From NCBI RefSeq assembly GCF_020640915.1, contig NZ_JADWDC010000031.1, forward strand, positions 1-52,043: 52,043 nucleotides of DNA. The letters run 5' to 3'. This stretch comes from Waterburya agarophytonicola KI4 (lineage in GTDB: Bacteria > Cyanobacteriota > Cyanobacteriia > Cyanobacteriales > Xenococcaceae). Each line of letters opens with the position of its first letter. The stretch's first letter is position 1. Below the pieces are notes generated by a model, which did no database searches, was not told the origin of the DNA, and saw nothing but the letters and a program-made list of their open reading frames with translations. Below are positions 7,447 to 16,613 of the stretch, piece after piece. The translations under genes and the position numbers were made by a program.

Positions 7447-10032
7447 TTAATCCAACCAACTACTAACGTCGATCGCTAGAGTTTGACCTAGTTTTAGTAA
7501 GGGTTTAATTTGTCTAATATTCCAAGGACAACTATTACGTTCTGAACTGTTATGGGAAATAATACAGTCGGGTACAATACGCTGATGGAGACAGTTGAAA
7601 TATATTTCCTGGGGGCGATCTAAAGCCAAACCAAGATTTAGTTTTTCTCCCAAAGCGATCGCGGTTTCTAAAGTCGCCACATCTTCTTCTAAGGTACTGG
7701 GATCGCCATCATAAAGCAGTTGCCATAACAAACGGACAATTGTCTGTTCTAAAATTGCTTTTGCTTCGGGTATATTTAACCGAGAGTGGAGGTGTTGCGC
7801 TTCGGTGGCTACTGCGTTTAATTCTGCCAAACAACTATCTATTTCCAGAGGTTCTTCGATCGCCTTGGCTAAATTTTTGACCGTATCCGAACAACGATAA
7901 GACAGGGCTATTTCCGCAGCTACTTTTAATTCTTGAGGGACTGGTAATTCTTCTCGTTGAAAAGCTGCTAACATACTATAGTTTTCGCGGTATACCTGAG
8001 TATAAAGCTGGTCGAGATGTTTTTTGGTTTTAGCAGCGAGCAATCGAATAATACGGTGTCTTTCTTCGGCAAACAGATCTTGTAGATTAAAAGATTGACT
8101 GCCTACCATTCGACTGTTCATCGTTAAAATTACCCCAGCAATACTAGCCTGTTTGATATTGCCAAATAACTGCTGTTTTAATTCAGCATAAGCCAAACGA
8201 CCAGAAAAATTATCGATACAGCAGTGGAAATCCCAACCGCCTAAATGCAATACAGCAAAGACAATATGCTGACTTTCCCAGGTAATCTCAGAGGTTAATT
8301 TTATCTGTCCCACAGCCAGAGTCAGCGTACCCATCTGCTGTTTTTGATAATCTAACTGTTCGACTTGATAACAATAGACTTGCTCTTCGGGGAGATAGTT
8401 GGTGAATAAAGAACTTATGGCATAATGAGCCGCTACTTGCTGAAAACCGATTTGAGAAGGGGCGACTAACTGCTGATATACTTCCTTACCATCCCCAAAA
8501 ACTGCCACATTACTGGGAGCTTGGGCTAAACGGTCGATAAATTCTTGTTTGAGATGGATTCCTGCTATTTCTCCCGCCAATTCTAAGGCACGGGTAGCAT
8601 AGCGCAAAATTTGCACCCCTTCAGGACGGGATATTTCTTCAAAAAACCAGCCACAACTGGTATACATCAACAAAGTGTGACGCTGCATTTCCAACAGACG
8701 CAGGGCATCAATTTTTTCTTCTGAGGATAGCTCTTGCAGTTGATGGCGTTGTAGAAATTTCGTTATATTTTTAGTAGAGCGATCGCGCAATACTTGAATG
8801 TATTCGTTTCTTGCCAACCAGGGATCGCGGAAAAACTTGCTTCCTGTCTCTTGATAGACATCGATTAATTTATCTCGCAGCCAGTCTAAAGAATCTCGCA
8901 AAGGTCTGCGCCATTTCTGGTGCCAACCGCCACCACTGGCGCAACCACAATCATCCTGCCAGCGATCGACGCCGTGGGCGCAACTCCATGCGGTTACGGG
9001 CTTTAGCACAACTTCCCAAGTAGGAGGACAGATACTCAAGTAGTGAGCGTAGTTGGTAACTGTCCAGCCATTATCGGCAAATTGCTGGCTCAAAGCATAG
9101 GCAATACATTTTTCTGTCCCACCTTTATGATGTCCGAAAGTTTCGCCATCGGTAGCCACGTGGATTAACTGAGATTGGCGATTGTCCCCTCTAACGGCTT
9201 GTCCCAATCTAGCAGAGAAATTGTCCACTGATTCTAAGACATCATTAAATCCTAGATCCCGAGAAATGGGACCATCATAAAAGAAGATATCGATATAGCG
9301 ATCTTCCTCTATAAAACAGCGATAGGGACGGGTGGGATCGATCTGCGATCCGCCTACTCGATCCCATTTTCCTGCTTCTTTTTCTGCCGTAGCCATCTGA
9401 CGACATTTTTCTGCTTGGGAAGGGGCGAGAATGATAAATTTAATTTCTTCATCGATCAAGGCTTCTAGGGTAGAATAGTCAACTGCGGTTTCTGCCAACC
9501 ACATCCCTTCGGGATCTCGTCCAAAACGGTTGCGAAAATCTGCTTTTCCCCAACGGATTTGGGTGATTTTATCCCGTTGATTGGCTAGGGGCAGAATAAT
9601 ATGATTGTATACTTGGGCGATCGCATTGCCGTGTCCGTTTAATCTCGCGCTACTTTTGCGATCGGCTTCTAAGATACGCTGATACACTTCGGGATCGTGC
9701 TTTTCCAGCCATGACATTAAAGTCGCACCGATATTAAAACTTAAATATTCAAAGTTATTAACGATCCCGATTAATTCTTGGTTGTGATTGAGAATCCGAG
9801 CAAAGGCATTGGGACGATAACATTCATAATGAATGCGTTCATTCCAATCATGATATGGTTGCGCGCTGGGTTGCCTTTCAATCGTGTCTAAGTAGGGATT
9901 TTCTCTAGGGGGTTGATAAAAATGACCGTGGACTGTAATGTAAACTCCTTGGGCAGTTTTGAGGGGATCGCTGTGGGTTTGCGTCGTACTTTGGACTGCT
10001 TGATTAGCAACTTGCGGTGCAGTAGATACCAT
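7447..10032 (-). CDS. Glycoside hydrolase family 57 protein with DUF3536 domain
   Basis: The 861-residue soluble protein has an N-terminal GH57 catalytic barrel and a C-terminal DUF3536 region. The first GH57 motif appears as HGHFYQPPRE at residues 35-44. WLAETAVD at 178-185 carries the probable nucleophile Glu181, and DGETFGHH at 295-302 holds a further conserved acidic and histidine site. GH57 enzymes act on alpha-glucans (alpha-amylase, 4-alpha-glucanotransferase or branching types). This DUF3536 subgroup is common in cyanobacteria and its exact substrate is not settled; a glycogen or alpha-glucan role is inferred. Residues about 430-780 form the DUF3536 part, rich in helices. There is no signal peptide, so it should be cytoplasmic. 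It is a single gene, divergent from the GT-C-like gene. Confidence 0.9.
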   Translation of the reverse strand: MVSTAPQVANQAVQSTTQTHSDPLKTAQGVYITVHGHFYQPPRENPYLDTIERQPSAQPYHDWNERIHYECYRPNAFARILNHNQELIGIVNNFEYLSFNIGATLMSWLEKHDPEVYQRILEADRKSSARLNGHGNAIAQVYNHIILPLANQRDKITQIRWGKADFRNRFGRDPEGMWLAETAVDYSTLEALIDEEIKFIILAPSQAEKCRQMATAEKEAGKWDRVGGSQIDPTRPYRCFIEEDRYIDIFFYDGPISRDLGFNDVLESVDNFSARLGQAVRGDNRQSQLIHVATDGETFGHHKGGTEKCIAYALSQQFADNGWTVTNYAHYLSICPPTWEVVLKPVTAWSCAHGVDRWQDDCGCASGGGWHQKWRRPLRDSLDWLRDKLIDVYQETGSKFFRDPWLARNEYIQVLRDRSTKNITKFLQRHQLQELSSEEKIDALRLLEMQRHTLLMYTSCGWFFEEISRPEGVQILRYATRALELAGEIAGIHLKQEFIDRLAQAPSNVAVFGDGKEVYQQLVAPSQIGFQQVAAHYAISSLFTNYLPEEQVYCYQVEQLDYQKQQMGTLTLAVGQIKLTSEITWESQHIVFAVLHLGGWDFHCCIDNFSGRLAYAELKQQLFGNIKQASIAGVILTMNSRMVGSQSFNLQDLFAEERHRIIRLLAAKTKKHLDQLYTQVYRENYSMLAAFQREELPVPQELKVAAEIALSYRCSDTVKNLAKAIEEPLEIDSCLAELNAVATEAQHLHSRLNIPEAKAILEQTIVRLLWQLLYDGDPSTLEEDVATLETAIALGEKLNLGLALDRPQEIYFNCLHQRIVPDCIISHNSSERNSCPWNIRQIKPLLKLGQTLAIDVSSWLD

Positions 10033-10354
10033 AGAAGAATATGCTTTAAAGATTTAGTTTGGTTTAATAATTGAAAATCAAATAAATATAGGTGAGATTC
10101 CTGAAAAGTAAAAAGGAAAGCCAGGATATTACTTGAGTGCGGTTCAACTCGATCTGCGGAGTAGTTTGTGTCTTTTATTTAAACTTAGTTTGTTTCAAAA
10201 TTGTTGCTTTGTAAGATAAGTCAACAAACTTTTAGAAAAATTAAATATTAGCTATTTACGATCTTTGGGCGATCGCAGGGTAATAATTAGTATTTAGTAC
10301 TGGTATTTTTTTGATAGCTAAAAATTAACTAATAAATTGTAATCTTTAGCCATT
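10033..10354. promoter_or_regulatory. Divergent promoter region between the GH57 and GT-C genes
   Basis: These 322 AT-rich bases lie between two divergently transcribed genes and must hold both promoters. I see one HIP1 octamer (10270-10277), poly-T and poly-A runs, and no open frame worth naming. No NtcA-type GTA-N8-TAC site with correct spacing was found; the AGTATTTAGTACT sequence near 10291-10303 has the wrong spacing. Confidence 0.4.
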
Positions 10355-11854
10355 ATGGAAACTACCGATAAAAAAAATATTCAGCTTAAAAAAACTAGAT
10401 GGGGATTGGAATCTATCCTCAAAGCGATCGCTTTTTTGGTTACTCTGGGGATCTTGCTCAAAGGTTGGATCGATGTTGATGAGACTTATGATACTTGGGG
10501 CTATCACCTGCCCTTTGCAGCCAGAATTTGGGGGATTGTGCCAGGAGAGCAATTTATCCATATGGAGGAAAGATTTGACGGTTTTCCTCTCTTGGGCGAG
10601 TTTTTTCAGGGTTTTCTTTGGTTGATTACTCAAAGAGTCCAGAGTGCTAATCTGGTTGGATTTTTTAGCCTAGTATTGTATGGCTATTTTCTCAAAGCTT
10701 ATTTTAAAGTACCTTATTATCTTACGGCGATCGCGCTGCTAGGCGTCCCTTTAATTCAAGCCCACGCGGTTAACTGTTATGTGGACTTGTTGGGTAATAT
10801 TTTTCTTGCCATGTCAATTATGATGGCTTACGTTCTATTTAAAGAGCAAAAGTTACCAACGACAACAGATTTATTAGTAATATTCTTTTCTAGTTTTGGT
10901 GCATCTAATAGCAAGCCCCAATTAGAGCCTTTAGTATTTTTGGTATTGGGTTTTATTGTCTTGAGAATTGTTTGGTTGCACTGGCATTTTAAACAATCAA
11001 AAATATCTACCTGGTTATTAAAAGCTATACCGATTGGGATGCTTGCTTCTCTATTAATCTTTGCTACGCCAATTAAAAATATTGTTACTCACGGCAATCC
11101 TTTTTATCCTGTCAGAATCGAAATTGCAGGAAAAGTTCTCAACCACGCCTTGCCTCTGTACAGCGAAGCCCCTGGTTATTTAGCTAATGCACCGAAAGCT
11201 CAAAGGTGGCTTTATTCTATACTTGATGTTAATTCCGCCTATTGGAATCATGACTTATATAGTGCTGATATTGATCGCAACCGTATGGGGGGCTTTTTTG
11301 GTGCTTATGTAATATTTCAGGTTGTCTTATTAATTTATGCTATCGTTACTAACTCTAACCGCGATACCTATCGGGCAGGAATATTAGTTTTAATTATGTC
11401 CTTGTTTGCAGCCAACTTTCCCCAGTCTCATGAATTGCGCTATTTTATGTACTGGATGATTGTTTTAATTTCTCTGAATTTATATCTGGTCGCAAATTAT
11501 CAAAGCAGATTAATAAATCCCCGTTACTTAGGATTAATATCTTTAATTGCCCTAATTATTGTTGGGATCAAAACTGATTATATTTATCTTCAGCCCAGCT
11601 TTAACACTCTAGATAAATTTAAAGACAAAAAAATAGATCGCCTTGCCATGGCACAAATAAAACCATTAGAAAATATCTGTTTGCCCAATCGATATCCTTA
11701 TACTTTTGGTTACACCGCATGGTTTCATCCAGAGCAAGACTATACTTATCGCATTCGTTCGGCTTTTCGAGGAGTTTGTGCTAAGTCTGACAAAGTAATC
11801 GGTATCGTACCCTATGTGGAAAAAGAAGATAATCGATCGTCCAATAACAAGTAA
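10355..11854 (+). CDS. Multi-span membrane protein, GT-C-like glycosyltransferase fold
   Basis: The 499-residue product has roughly ten or eleven hydrophobic segments and a C-terminal soluble tail of about 85 residues. The first external loop after span 1 contains DVDETYDTWGYHLPFAARIWG (about 43-63; D, E and H residues followed by an aromatic run). This resembles the acidic first-loop motif of GT-C lipid-phosphosugar glycosyltransferases such as the PMT/ArnT group. The family assignment rests on topology and that motif, and the substrate is unknown. The tail includes PYTFGYTAWFHPEQDYTYR. There are no partner genes for polysaccharide assembly nearby. The start at 10355 is the only reasonable ATG. 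Confidence 0.6.
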   Translation: METTDKKNIQLKKTRWGLESILKAIAFLVTLGILLKGWIDVDETYDTWGYHLPFAARIWGIVPGEQFIHMEERFDGFPLLGEFFQGFLWLITQRVQSANLVGFFSLVLYGYFLKAYFKVPYYLTAIALLGVPLIQAHAVNCYVDLLGNIFLAMSIMMAYVLFKEQKLPTTTDLLVIFFSSFGASNSKPQLEPLVFLVLGFIVLRIVWLHWHFKQSKISTWLLKAIPIGMLASLLIFATPIKNIVTHGNPFYPVRIEIAGKVLNHALPLYSEAPGYLANAPKAQRWLYSILDVNSAYWNHDLYSADIDRNRMGGFFGAYVIFQVVLLIYAIVTNSNRDTYRAGILVLIMSLFAANFPQSHELRYFMYWMIVLISLNLYLVANYQSRLINPRYLGLISLIALIIVGIKTDYIYLQPSFNTLDKFKDKKIDRLAMAQIKPLENICLPNRYPYTFGYTAWFHPEQDYTYRIRSAFRGVCAKSDKVIGIVPYVEKEDNRSSNNK

Positions 11855-11918
11855 TTGCTCCAGGTTGAAGCAATTAAACCCTCTTGTAAATAGATCGAAT
11901 TTATCTATACTACATTAC

Positions 11919-12026
11919 CTATATTGCATTACTAGCGATCGCCATCAAAACGATTACACTAATACTAGTAAGAGCGAGAAGTATAGCTAATGGAATTGAT
12001 TGTCCTAAATTAGAAGAAACTTTCAT
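11919..12026 (-). CDS. Candidate 35-residue single-span membrane protein
   Basis: A 36-codon frame on the minus strand encodes MKVSSNLGQS followed by the hydrophobic run IPLAILLALTSISVIVLMAI and SNAI. It has the shape of the small one-helix subunits found in cyanobacterial photosynthetic complexes, but I cannot match it to a known Psb, Pet or Ndh peptide. An AGGA sequence lies 11 bases upstream of the ATG, a plausible ribosome-binding site. It sits alone in a 509-base gap. It lies downstream of the plus-strand GT-C gene and on the opposite strand. Confidence 0.5.
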   Translation of the reverse strand: MKVSSNLGQSIPLAILLALTSISVIVLMAIASNAI

Positions 12027-12363
12027 GACTTTTCATTTCCTAAATTAATTGATAACTTACAGTTAAAACCAAAAAATTTACTAGCTAATTTATAAGAAGT
12101 AATTGGGGATCGATTAATTAGATACCAAAAACAGCTTCCAATTGGTTTTGCCCTGTACAACAATACTATCTAAATAGTTGAAAAATAATTAAAAAAAGAA
12201 ACTTTAGTTTACATAGCTTTATGTGACTTAATATATCTTTGGTGTATTCTACTGGTTTTAATCAGTAAAAATTAAGAGCGAACGATGTTTTATCTTAAAG
12301 TTATTTCGAGATAATGAAAATATATAATTGAAATTGTTTCTTTTGGCTCAATCCTGATTTTCT
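12027..12363. promoter_or_regulatory. AT-rich upstream region of tex
   Basis: These 337 bases contain no supported gene. They should hold the tex promoter and, on the other strand, the promoter of the candidate 35-residue peptide. A small symmetric element (AAACTTTAGTTT, near 12200) and A-rich runs are present, but nothing recognisable as a regulator site. Confidence 0.3.
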
Positions 12364-14571
12364 ATGACTGACATTCCTAAGCTTATAGCTCAAGAATTCT
12401 CTTTGTCCCTGCATAATGTAAGTAATGCCTTGGATCTTTGGTTAGAGGGGGCGACAGTACCTTTTCTGGCTCGATATAGAAAAGAGCAAACAGGCTCTCT
12501 AGATGAAGTGCAGTTACGGGATATATTTGAACGATATACCTATCTAGATGAACTAGGAAAGCGTAAGGAGAAGATATTAAGTGAAATTGAGGCACAGGGT
12601 AAGTTAACTGACGAACTAAAGCAGAAGATAGTCAATTGTTTTAATAAAACAGAATTAGAAGACTTATATCTACCCTATAAACCCAAACGACGCACGAGAG
12701 CAATGATTGCCAAGGAAAAGGGATTAGAGTCTTTAGCTGTCTGGATCGAGGTTCATAATAAACCCCAGGTAGGAAATGTTGATTTGATTGCAGAAGCAAA
12801 GCGATATATTGATGGAGAAAAAGGAGCAGAGACAGCAGAACAGGCTTTAGCAGGAGCAGCAGACATTCTAGCAGAGCAGATAGCCGATGATGCTGAAATT
12901 AGAGCTTATTTACGGAAATATCTCTTCAAAAAAGGTTTCTTCGTCTCTAAAGTTAAGCAAGAGCATCCAGAAGGGAGTACCAAGTATGAAATGTATCGCG
13001 ATTATAGTTATGGGGTGAGTAAAATTCCTCCTCATAATGTATTGGCTTTGTATCGGGGGGAAAGCGAAGGTATTTTAACTGTCGATATTGCTTTTGAAGA
13101 GTCGGAAGTGATGACTTACCTGGAGCAAAAGGTTATTAATACCAAAGCGAGGGAATTAAAAGAATTTTATCAGGGAATGCTCAAAGATGCTTTCAATCGT
13201 TTGCTCAAGCCTTCTCTAATCAGGGATATTAGAAGCGATCGCAAAGACTATGCCGATCTTGAATCTATTCAAACCTTTGAAGCCAATTTACGCAACCTTT
13301 TATTAGCTTCTCCTGCGGGAATGAAACCCACTCTGGCGATCGATCCTGGCTTTCGTACTGGGTGCAAAGTAGCAGTACTATCGGATACGGGAAAATATCT
13401 CAAATATCAGGCGATCTTTCCTCATACGGGGGAAAGTAAAAGAAAGCAAGCAGAACAAATAGTCAAAGATTTTATTAGTCAATATAATATCCAATTAATT
13501 GCGATCGGTAACGGTACTGCTTCTAGGGAAACAGATCTATTTATCGGAGAAGTTTTAAAACAAATTGAGCCCACCCTCGACAGTCGCTACAACGGAGGGA
13601 ACCTCCGCAACGCGCTGTCTCCCAAACCAATTAAGGTAATTGTCAATGAATCTGGCGCATCTATTTATTCTGCAAGTAATGTTGCTCGTGAAGAATTTCC
13701 CGATCTCGACATTACACTGCGGGGAGCAATTAGTATTGGCAGAAGATTACAAGATCCTTTGGCTGAGTTAGTCAAAATAGATCCCAAATCTATTGGTGTA
13801 GGACAATATCAACACGACGTTAATCAAAAATTACTCAAACAAAAGCTAGAAGAAAGTGTCGAAAGTTGCGTCAATTATGTAGGTGTCGATCTTAATATGG
13901 CTTCCAAAGAATTGTTGACTTTTGTGTCGGGAATATCTGCAACAATTGCTAATAATATCGTGGCTTATCGCAACGAACAAGGAGCATTTAAAAATAGAAA
14001 AGAATTACTTAAGGTAGCAAAATTAGGTAAAAAAACTTACGAACAAGCAGCAGGATTTTTGCGGATTCGTAACGGTGAAAATCCTCTGGATAATACCGCA
14101 GTACATCCCGAAAGCTATCCAGTAATCAAACAAATAGCGAAAAGCCTTCAAGTATCCTTAGATAAAATTACCACTGTAGGAAACGAACTGAAAAACCTAG
14201 ATTTAAAACAATTTGTGACGGAGGATATAGGTTTACCTACCTTACAGGATGCGATCGCAGAATTAGAAAAACCAGGAAGAGATCCAAGAGAACAATTTCA
14301 ATATGCCACCTTCAAAGAGGGTGTTGCTGAAATCAGCGATTTAACCGAGGGAATGATTTTAGAGGGAGTCGTAACTAATGTAGTTAACTTTGGTGCTTTT
14401 GTCGATGTCGGAGTACATCAAGATGGTTTGGTTCATATATCTCAATTATGCGATCGCTTTGTATCCGATCCCAATAAAGTCGTCAAGGTGGGAGAAGTCG
14501 TCAAAGTTAGAGTTTTAGAAGTCAATCAGAAACTCAAACGCATCGGTTTGTCTATTAAACAAGCAGGTTAA
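12364..14571 (+). CDS. tex: Tex-family RNA-binding transcription accessory protein
   Basis: Tex proteins bind RNA and associate with transcription and translation machinery in the cytoplasm. The 735-residue product has the family order: an N-terminal helical Tex domain, a YqgF/RNase H-like domain (LAIDPGFRTGCKVAVLSD near 325-342, then GNGTASRETDLFI near 383-395), helix-hairpin-helix segments (FVSGISATIANNIVAYRN near 520-537), and a C-terminal S1 domain near 655-730 (EGVVTNVVNFGAFVDVGVHQDGLVH pattern). Between EVLKQ and KPIKVIVNES there are about 15 to 17 extra residues, encoded by a GC-rich palindrome listed separately. The insertion keeps the frame. The ATG at 12364 fits the family start. 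Confidence 0.93.
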   Translation: MTDIPKLIAQEFSLSLHNVSNALDLWLEGATVPFLARYRKEQTGSLDEVQLRDIFERYTYLDELGKRKEKILSEIEAQGKLTDELKQKIVNCFNKTELEDLYLPYKPKRRTRAMIAKEKGLESLAVWIEVHNKPQVGNVDLIAEAKRYIDGEKGAETAEQALAGAADILAEQIADDAEIRAYLRKYLFKKGFFVSKVKQEHPEGSTKYEMYRDYSYGVSKIPPHNVLALYRGESEGILTVDIAFEESEVMTYLEQKVINTKARELKEFYQGMLKDAFNRLLKPSLIRDIRSDRKDYADLESIQTFEANLRNLLLASPAGMKPTLAIDPGFRTGCKVAVLSDTGKYLKYQAIFPHTGESKRKQAEQIVKDFISQYNIQLIAIGNGTASRETDLFIGEVLKQIEPTLDSRYNGGNLRNALSPKPIKVIVNESGASIYSASNVAREEFPDLDITLRGAISIGRRLQDPLAELVKIDPKSIGVGQYQHDVNQKLLKQKLEESVESCVNYVGVDLNMASKELLTFVSGISATIANNIVAYRNEQGAFKNRKELLKVAKLGKKTYEQAAGFLRIRNGENPLDNTAVHPESYPVIKQIAKSLQVSLDKITTVGNELKNLDLKQFVTEDIGLPTLQDAIAELEKPGRDPREQFQYATFKEGVAEISDLTEGMILEGVVTNVVNFGAFVDVGVHQDGLVHISQLCDRFVSDPNKVVKVGEVVKVRVLEVNQKLKRIGLSIKQAG
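13579..13619. repeat. In-frame palindromic insertion inside tex
   Basis: This 41-base imperfect palindrome has GACAG/CTGTC ends and a perfect CGGAGG-gaa-CCTCCG core. It is more GC-rich than its surroundings. It encodes residues about 405-419 of Tex, in a loop that is short in other Tex proteins as I know them. It looks like a small interspersed palindromic repeat that inserted without breaking the frame. Confidence 0.6.
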
Positions 14572-14879
14572 TTGTTGTAGAATATCGATCTGCTGACATT
14601 AGACGTCTGACTTAGATCTTGCGCCTAGTCTGTAATTGATATCAATTTAGCTGATATCAAATTCTGGCGGTTAGAGCTGTTATTCAAGTAAAACCATTAC
14701 TCTATCAGGATTTTGCCTCATTATTTTTACTTTTTTCCTAAAGTTCAGAGATCTGATCATAAAAAACTTTTGCAAAAGTTCTAATATGCAATCGAACCGC
14801 ATAAGACACTCAAAGCAGATGCTTTGGGGTGTTTTGTCCCATTATATAATTGTTTACTATCAATACATCCAGTAACTAG
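14572..14879. promoter_or_regulatory. Gap with a perfect palindrome and a hairpin upstream of the TVP38 gene
   Basis: Three elements can be seen in these 308 bases. TTGATATCAA followed by a second GATATCAA lies near 14635-14662. AACTTTTGCAAAAGTT at 14765-14780 is a perfect 16-base palindrome. A hairpin has arms 14803-14816 and 14821-14835 and ends in TTTT. The hairpin has terminator form and could end the tex transcript or act as an attenuator for the downstream gene. The palindrome could be an operator. Neither is proven. Confidence 0.45.
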
Positions 14880-15587
14880 GTGTCTTTACCAAAAAAATTT
14901 AAGAATAGTTTTCTGCTTCTAACAATTATCTGCATTCTGGCTACAATTGGAGGTACTGTATTTGTTGTTGGTATCGATCGCCAGTATCTACAAAGCTGCC
15001 TGGAACCAATGGGTCTACTTGCCCCAATCATATATATTGCTCTTTATACTGTTTGCACTCTACTTATATTGCCTTCTACCCCACTAAATTTAACTGGAGG
15101 GGCGATATTCGGCGTTTGGAGGGGAACATTATGGACTACTATAGCAGCATTAACTGCGGCGATCGCTGCTTTTGGTTTTACTCGCACTATTGGTCGAGAA
15201 TTTATTACTCGAAAGCTCACAGGACAATGGGAAAACGTGGATGCAGAAATACGTCAGGGTGGCGTATTCTATGTGTTTGCTATTCGTTTACTGCCCATTA
15301 TTCCCTATGGTTTGGTTAATTTCACTGCTGGTTTGACTGCTATTAGATTTCAAGACTATTTTCTCGGCACTTTGTTGGGTACTTTACCAGGAGTATTACC
15401 CTTTGTGATGATGGGTGCTGGCATCAGTCAACTTTCTCAAGGTAATATTGTTCCGTTAATGTGCGCTTTTGCCCTCACGGGAATGGTTGTAGGTGGTGCA
15501 ACTTGGTATCGCCAAAGAAAAGCGAAAGGTAGTCATCGTCGAAACTCTCAACGGATCGTAAAACGCAAAAGCGATCGCTCCAAATAA
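14880..15587 (+). CDS. TVP38/TMEM64 (VTT-domain) membrane protein
   Basis: The 235-residue inner-membrane protein is of the TVP38/TMEM64 (SNARE-associated, DedA-related) family, whose members are linked to lipid scrambling or transport. The VTT-domain features are PSTPLNLTGGAIFG near residues 65-78 and the LPIIPYGLVNFTAG stretch near 138-151. About five membrane segments are visible, then a basic tail (RRNSQRIVKRKSDRSK). The start is a GTG at 14880. The reading frame ends inside a hairpin built from two HIP1 octamers, so the terminator stem overlaps the last codons. tpiA lies 160 bases downstream and probably has its own promoter. Confidence 0.87.
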   Translation: MSLPKKFKNSFLLLTIICILATIGGTVFVVGIDRQYLQSCLEPMGLLAPIIYIALYTVCTLLILPSTPLNLTGGAIFGVWRGTLWTTIAALTAAIAAFGFTRTIGREFITRKLTGQWENVDAEIRQGGVFYVFAIRLLPIIPYGLVNFTAGLTAIRFQDYFLGTLLGTLPGVLPFVMMGAGISQLSQGNIVPLMCAFALTGMVVGGATWYRQRKAKGSHRRNSQRIVKRKSDRSK

Positions 15588-15600
15588 AGCGATCGCTTTT
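15567..15600 (+). terminator. HIP1-pair intrinsic terminator overlapping the TVP38 stop
   Basis: Arms 15567-15579 and 15588-15600 pair perfectly over 13 bases (AAAAGCGATCGCT with AGCGATCGCTTTT). The loop is 8 bases and the run of T continues past the stem. The TAA stop (15585-15587) is in the loop, so the end of the coding region forms half of the terminator. Confidence 0.8.
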
Positions 15601-15747
15601 ATTTATTTTTAAAGTTTTTAGTTGTTAGTAACTTTCTCTGCTTCTGTAGAAATGAAACCATTGTGAATCATTTTTCATAATCTAGCCTTAATCCCCCACA
15701 AAGCCTTAAACTGAGGTTTGCAGATAATTTAAGATGTTGTTTAGATT

Positions 15748-16473
15748 GTGCGAAAAATAGTTATTGCTGGAAACTGGAAAATGCACAAAAACCAGGCTGA
15801 GTCCTTGGCTTTTGTGGAACAATTCAAATCAAAAATCGAAAATACCACCGAAGGTAGAGAAATTGTGTTGTGCGCGCCTTTTACTTCTTTAACCGTCATG
15901 TCGAAGAATCTACATGGGGGGAGAATAATGTTGGGAGCGCAAAATATTCATTGGGAGATAGAAGGAGCTTATACTGGCGAAATTTCTGGGGATATGCTCC
16001 AAGAAATTGGAGTGACTTACATAATTGTAGGTCACAGCGAACGTAGACAATACTTTGGAGAAACAAACGAAACAGTAAACTTGCGATTAAAAGCCGCCCA
16101 AAAATGTGGCTTCAAACCTATTCTTTGTGTTGGTGAAACCAAGCAACAAAGAGACGCAGGTGAGACAGAAAATATTATTATTGACCAATTAAAACAAGGT
16201 TTAATTGGGGTCGATCAAAATAATTTGATCGTTGCCTACGAGCCTATTTGGGCAATTGGTACGGGAGATACTTGCCAATCAACCGAAGCTAATCGAGTTA
16301 TTGGTGTTATCCGACAACAATTAGATAATAAAAATGTCTCAATTCAATATGGTGGCTCTGTTAAGCCTAGTAATGTTGATGAGATTATGAGTCAACCAGA
16401 AATTGATGGGGCTTTAGTTGGTGGAGCAAGTCTAGAGGCGACAAGCTTCGCACGAATTGTTAATTATCAATAA
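15748..16473 (+). CDS. tpiA: Triosephosphate isomerase
   Basis: TpiA interconverts dihydroxyacetone phosphate and glyceraldehyde 3-phosphate in glycolysis and the Calvin cycle. The 241-residue product carries the full catalytic set: Asn9 and Lys11 in GNWKMHK, His96 in VGHSERR and Glu165 in [11 protein letters not shown]. The phosphate-binding YGGSV and GALVGGASL stretches are near the C-terminus. The start is a GTG at 15748, giving the standard [15 protein letters not shown]-terminus; no ATG fits. It is a single gene. A large inverted repeat begins at its stop codon. Confidence 0.97.
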   Translation: MRKIVIAGNWKMHKNQAESLAFVEQFKSKIENTTEGREIVLCAPFTSLTVMSKNLHGGRIMLGAQNIHWEIEGAYTGEISGDMLQEIGVTYIIVGHSERRQYFGETNETVNLRLKAAQKCGFKPILCVGETKQQRDAGETENIIIDQLKQGLIGVDQNNLIVAYEPIWAIGTGDTCQSTEANRVIGVIRQQLDNKNVSIQYGGSVKPSNVDEIMSQPEIDGALVGGASLEATSFARIVNYQ

Positions 16474-16613
16474 TTAATGACTTTGAGGCAATTAAGTAGT
16501 TCCACGCTCTTTTGCAATAAATTAAAATTAGAGTAATAAATATTAGAAAACTCTTTTGTTTCGAGTGGAGCTATTTATATTAACTGCCTCAGACTATTAA
16601 TTATCAATTTTTT
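16469..16613 (+). repeat. Long imperfect inverted repeat directly after tpiA
   Basis: A 5' arm (about 16469-16510) and a 3' arm (about 16563-16607) are imperfect reverse complements. Matching blocks are TGAGGCA (16484-16490) with TGCCTCA (16585-16591), the TTCCACGCTC and GAGTGGAGC segments, and AATAATTAAT with ATTAATTAT at the outer edge. A further AGAGT/ACTCT pair lies in the loop. A T6 run (16608-16613) follows the 3' arm, so the element could be an unusually large terminator, a structured RNA, or a decayed miniature inverted-repeat element. Confidence 0.55.

Noticed and set aside
10291-10303. NtcA site upstream of the GT-C gene
   Set aside because: GTA and TAC are only 5 bases apart, while NtcA needs 8, and no matching -10 spacing was evident.
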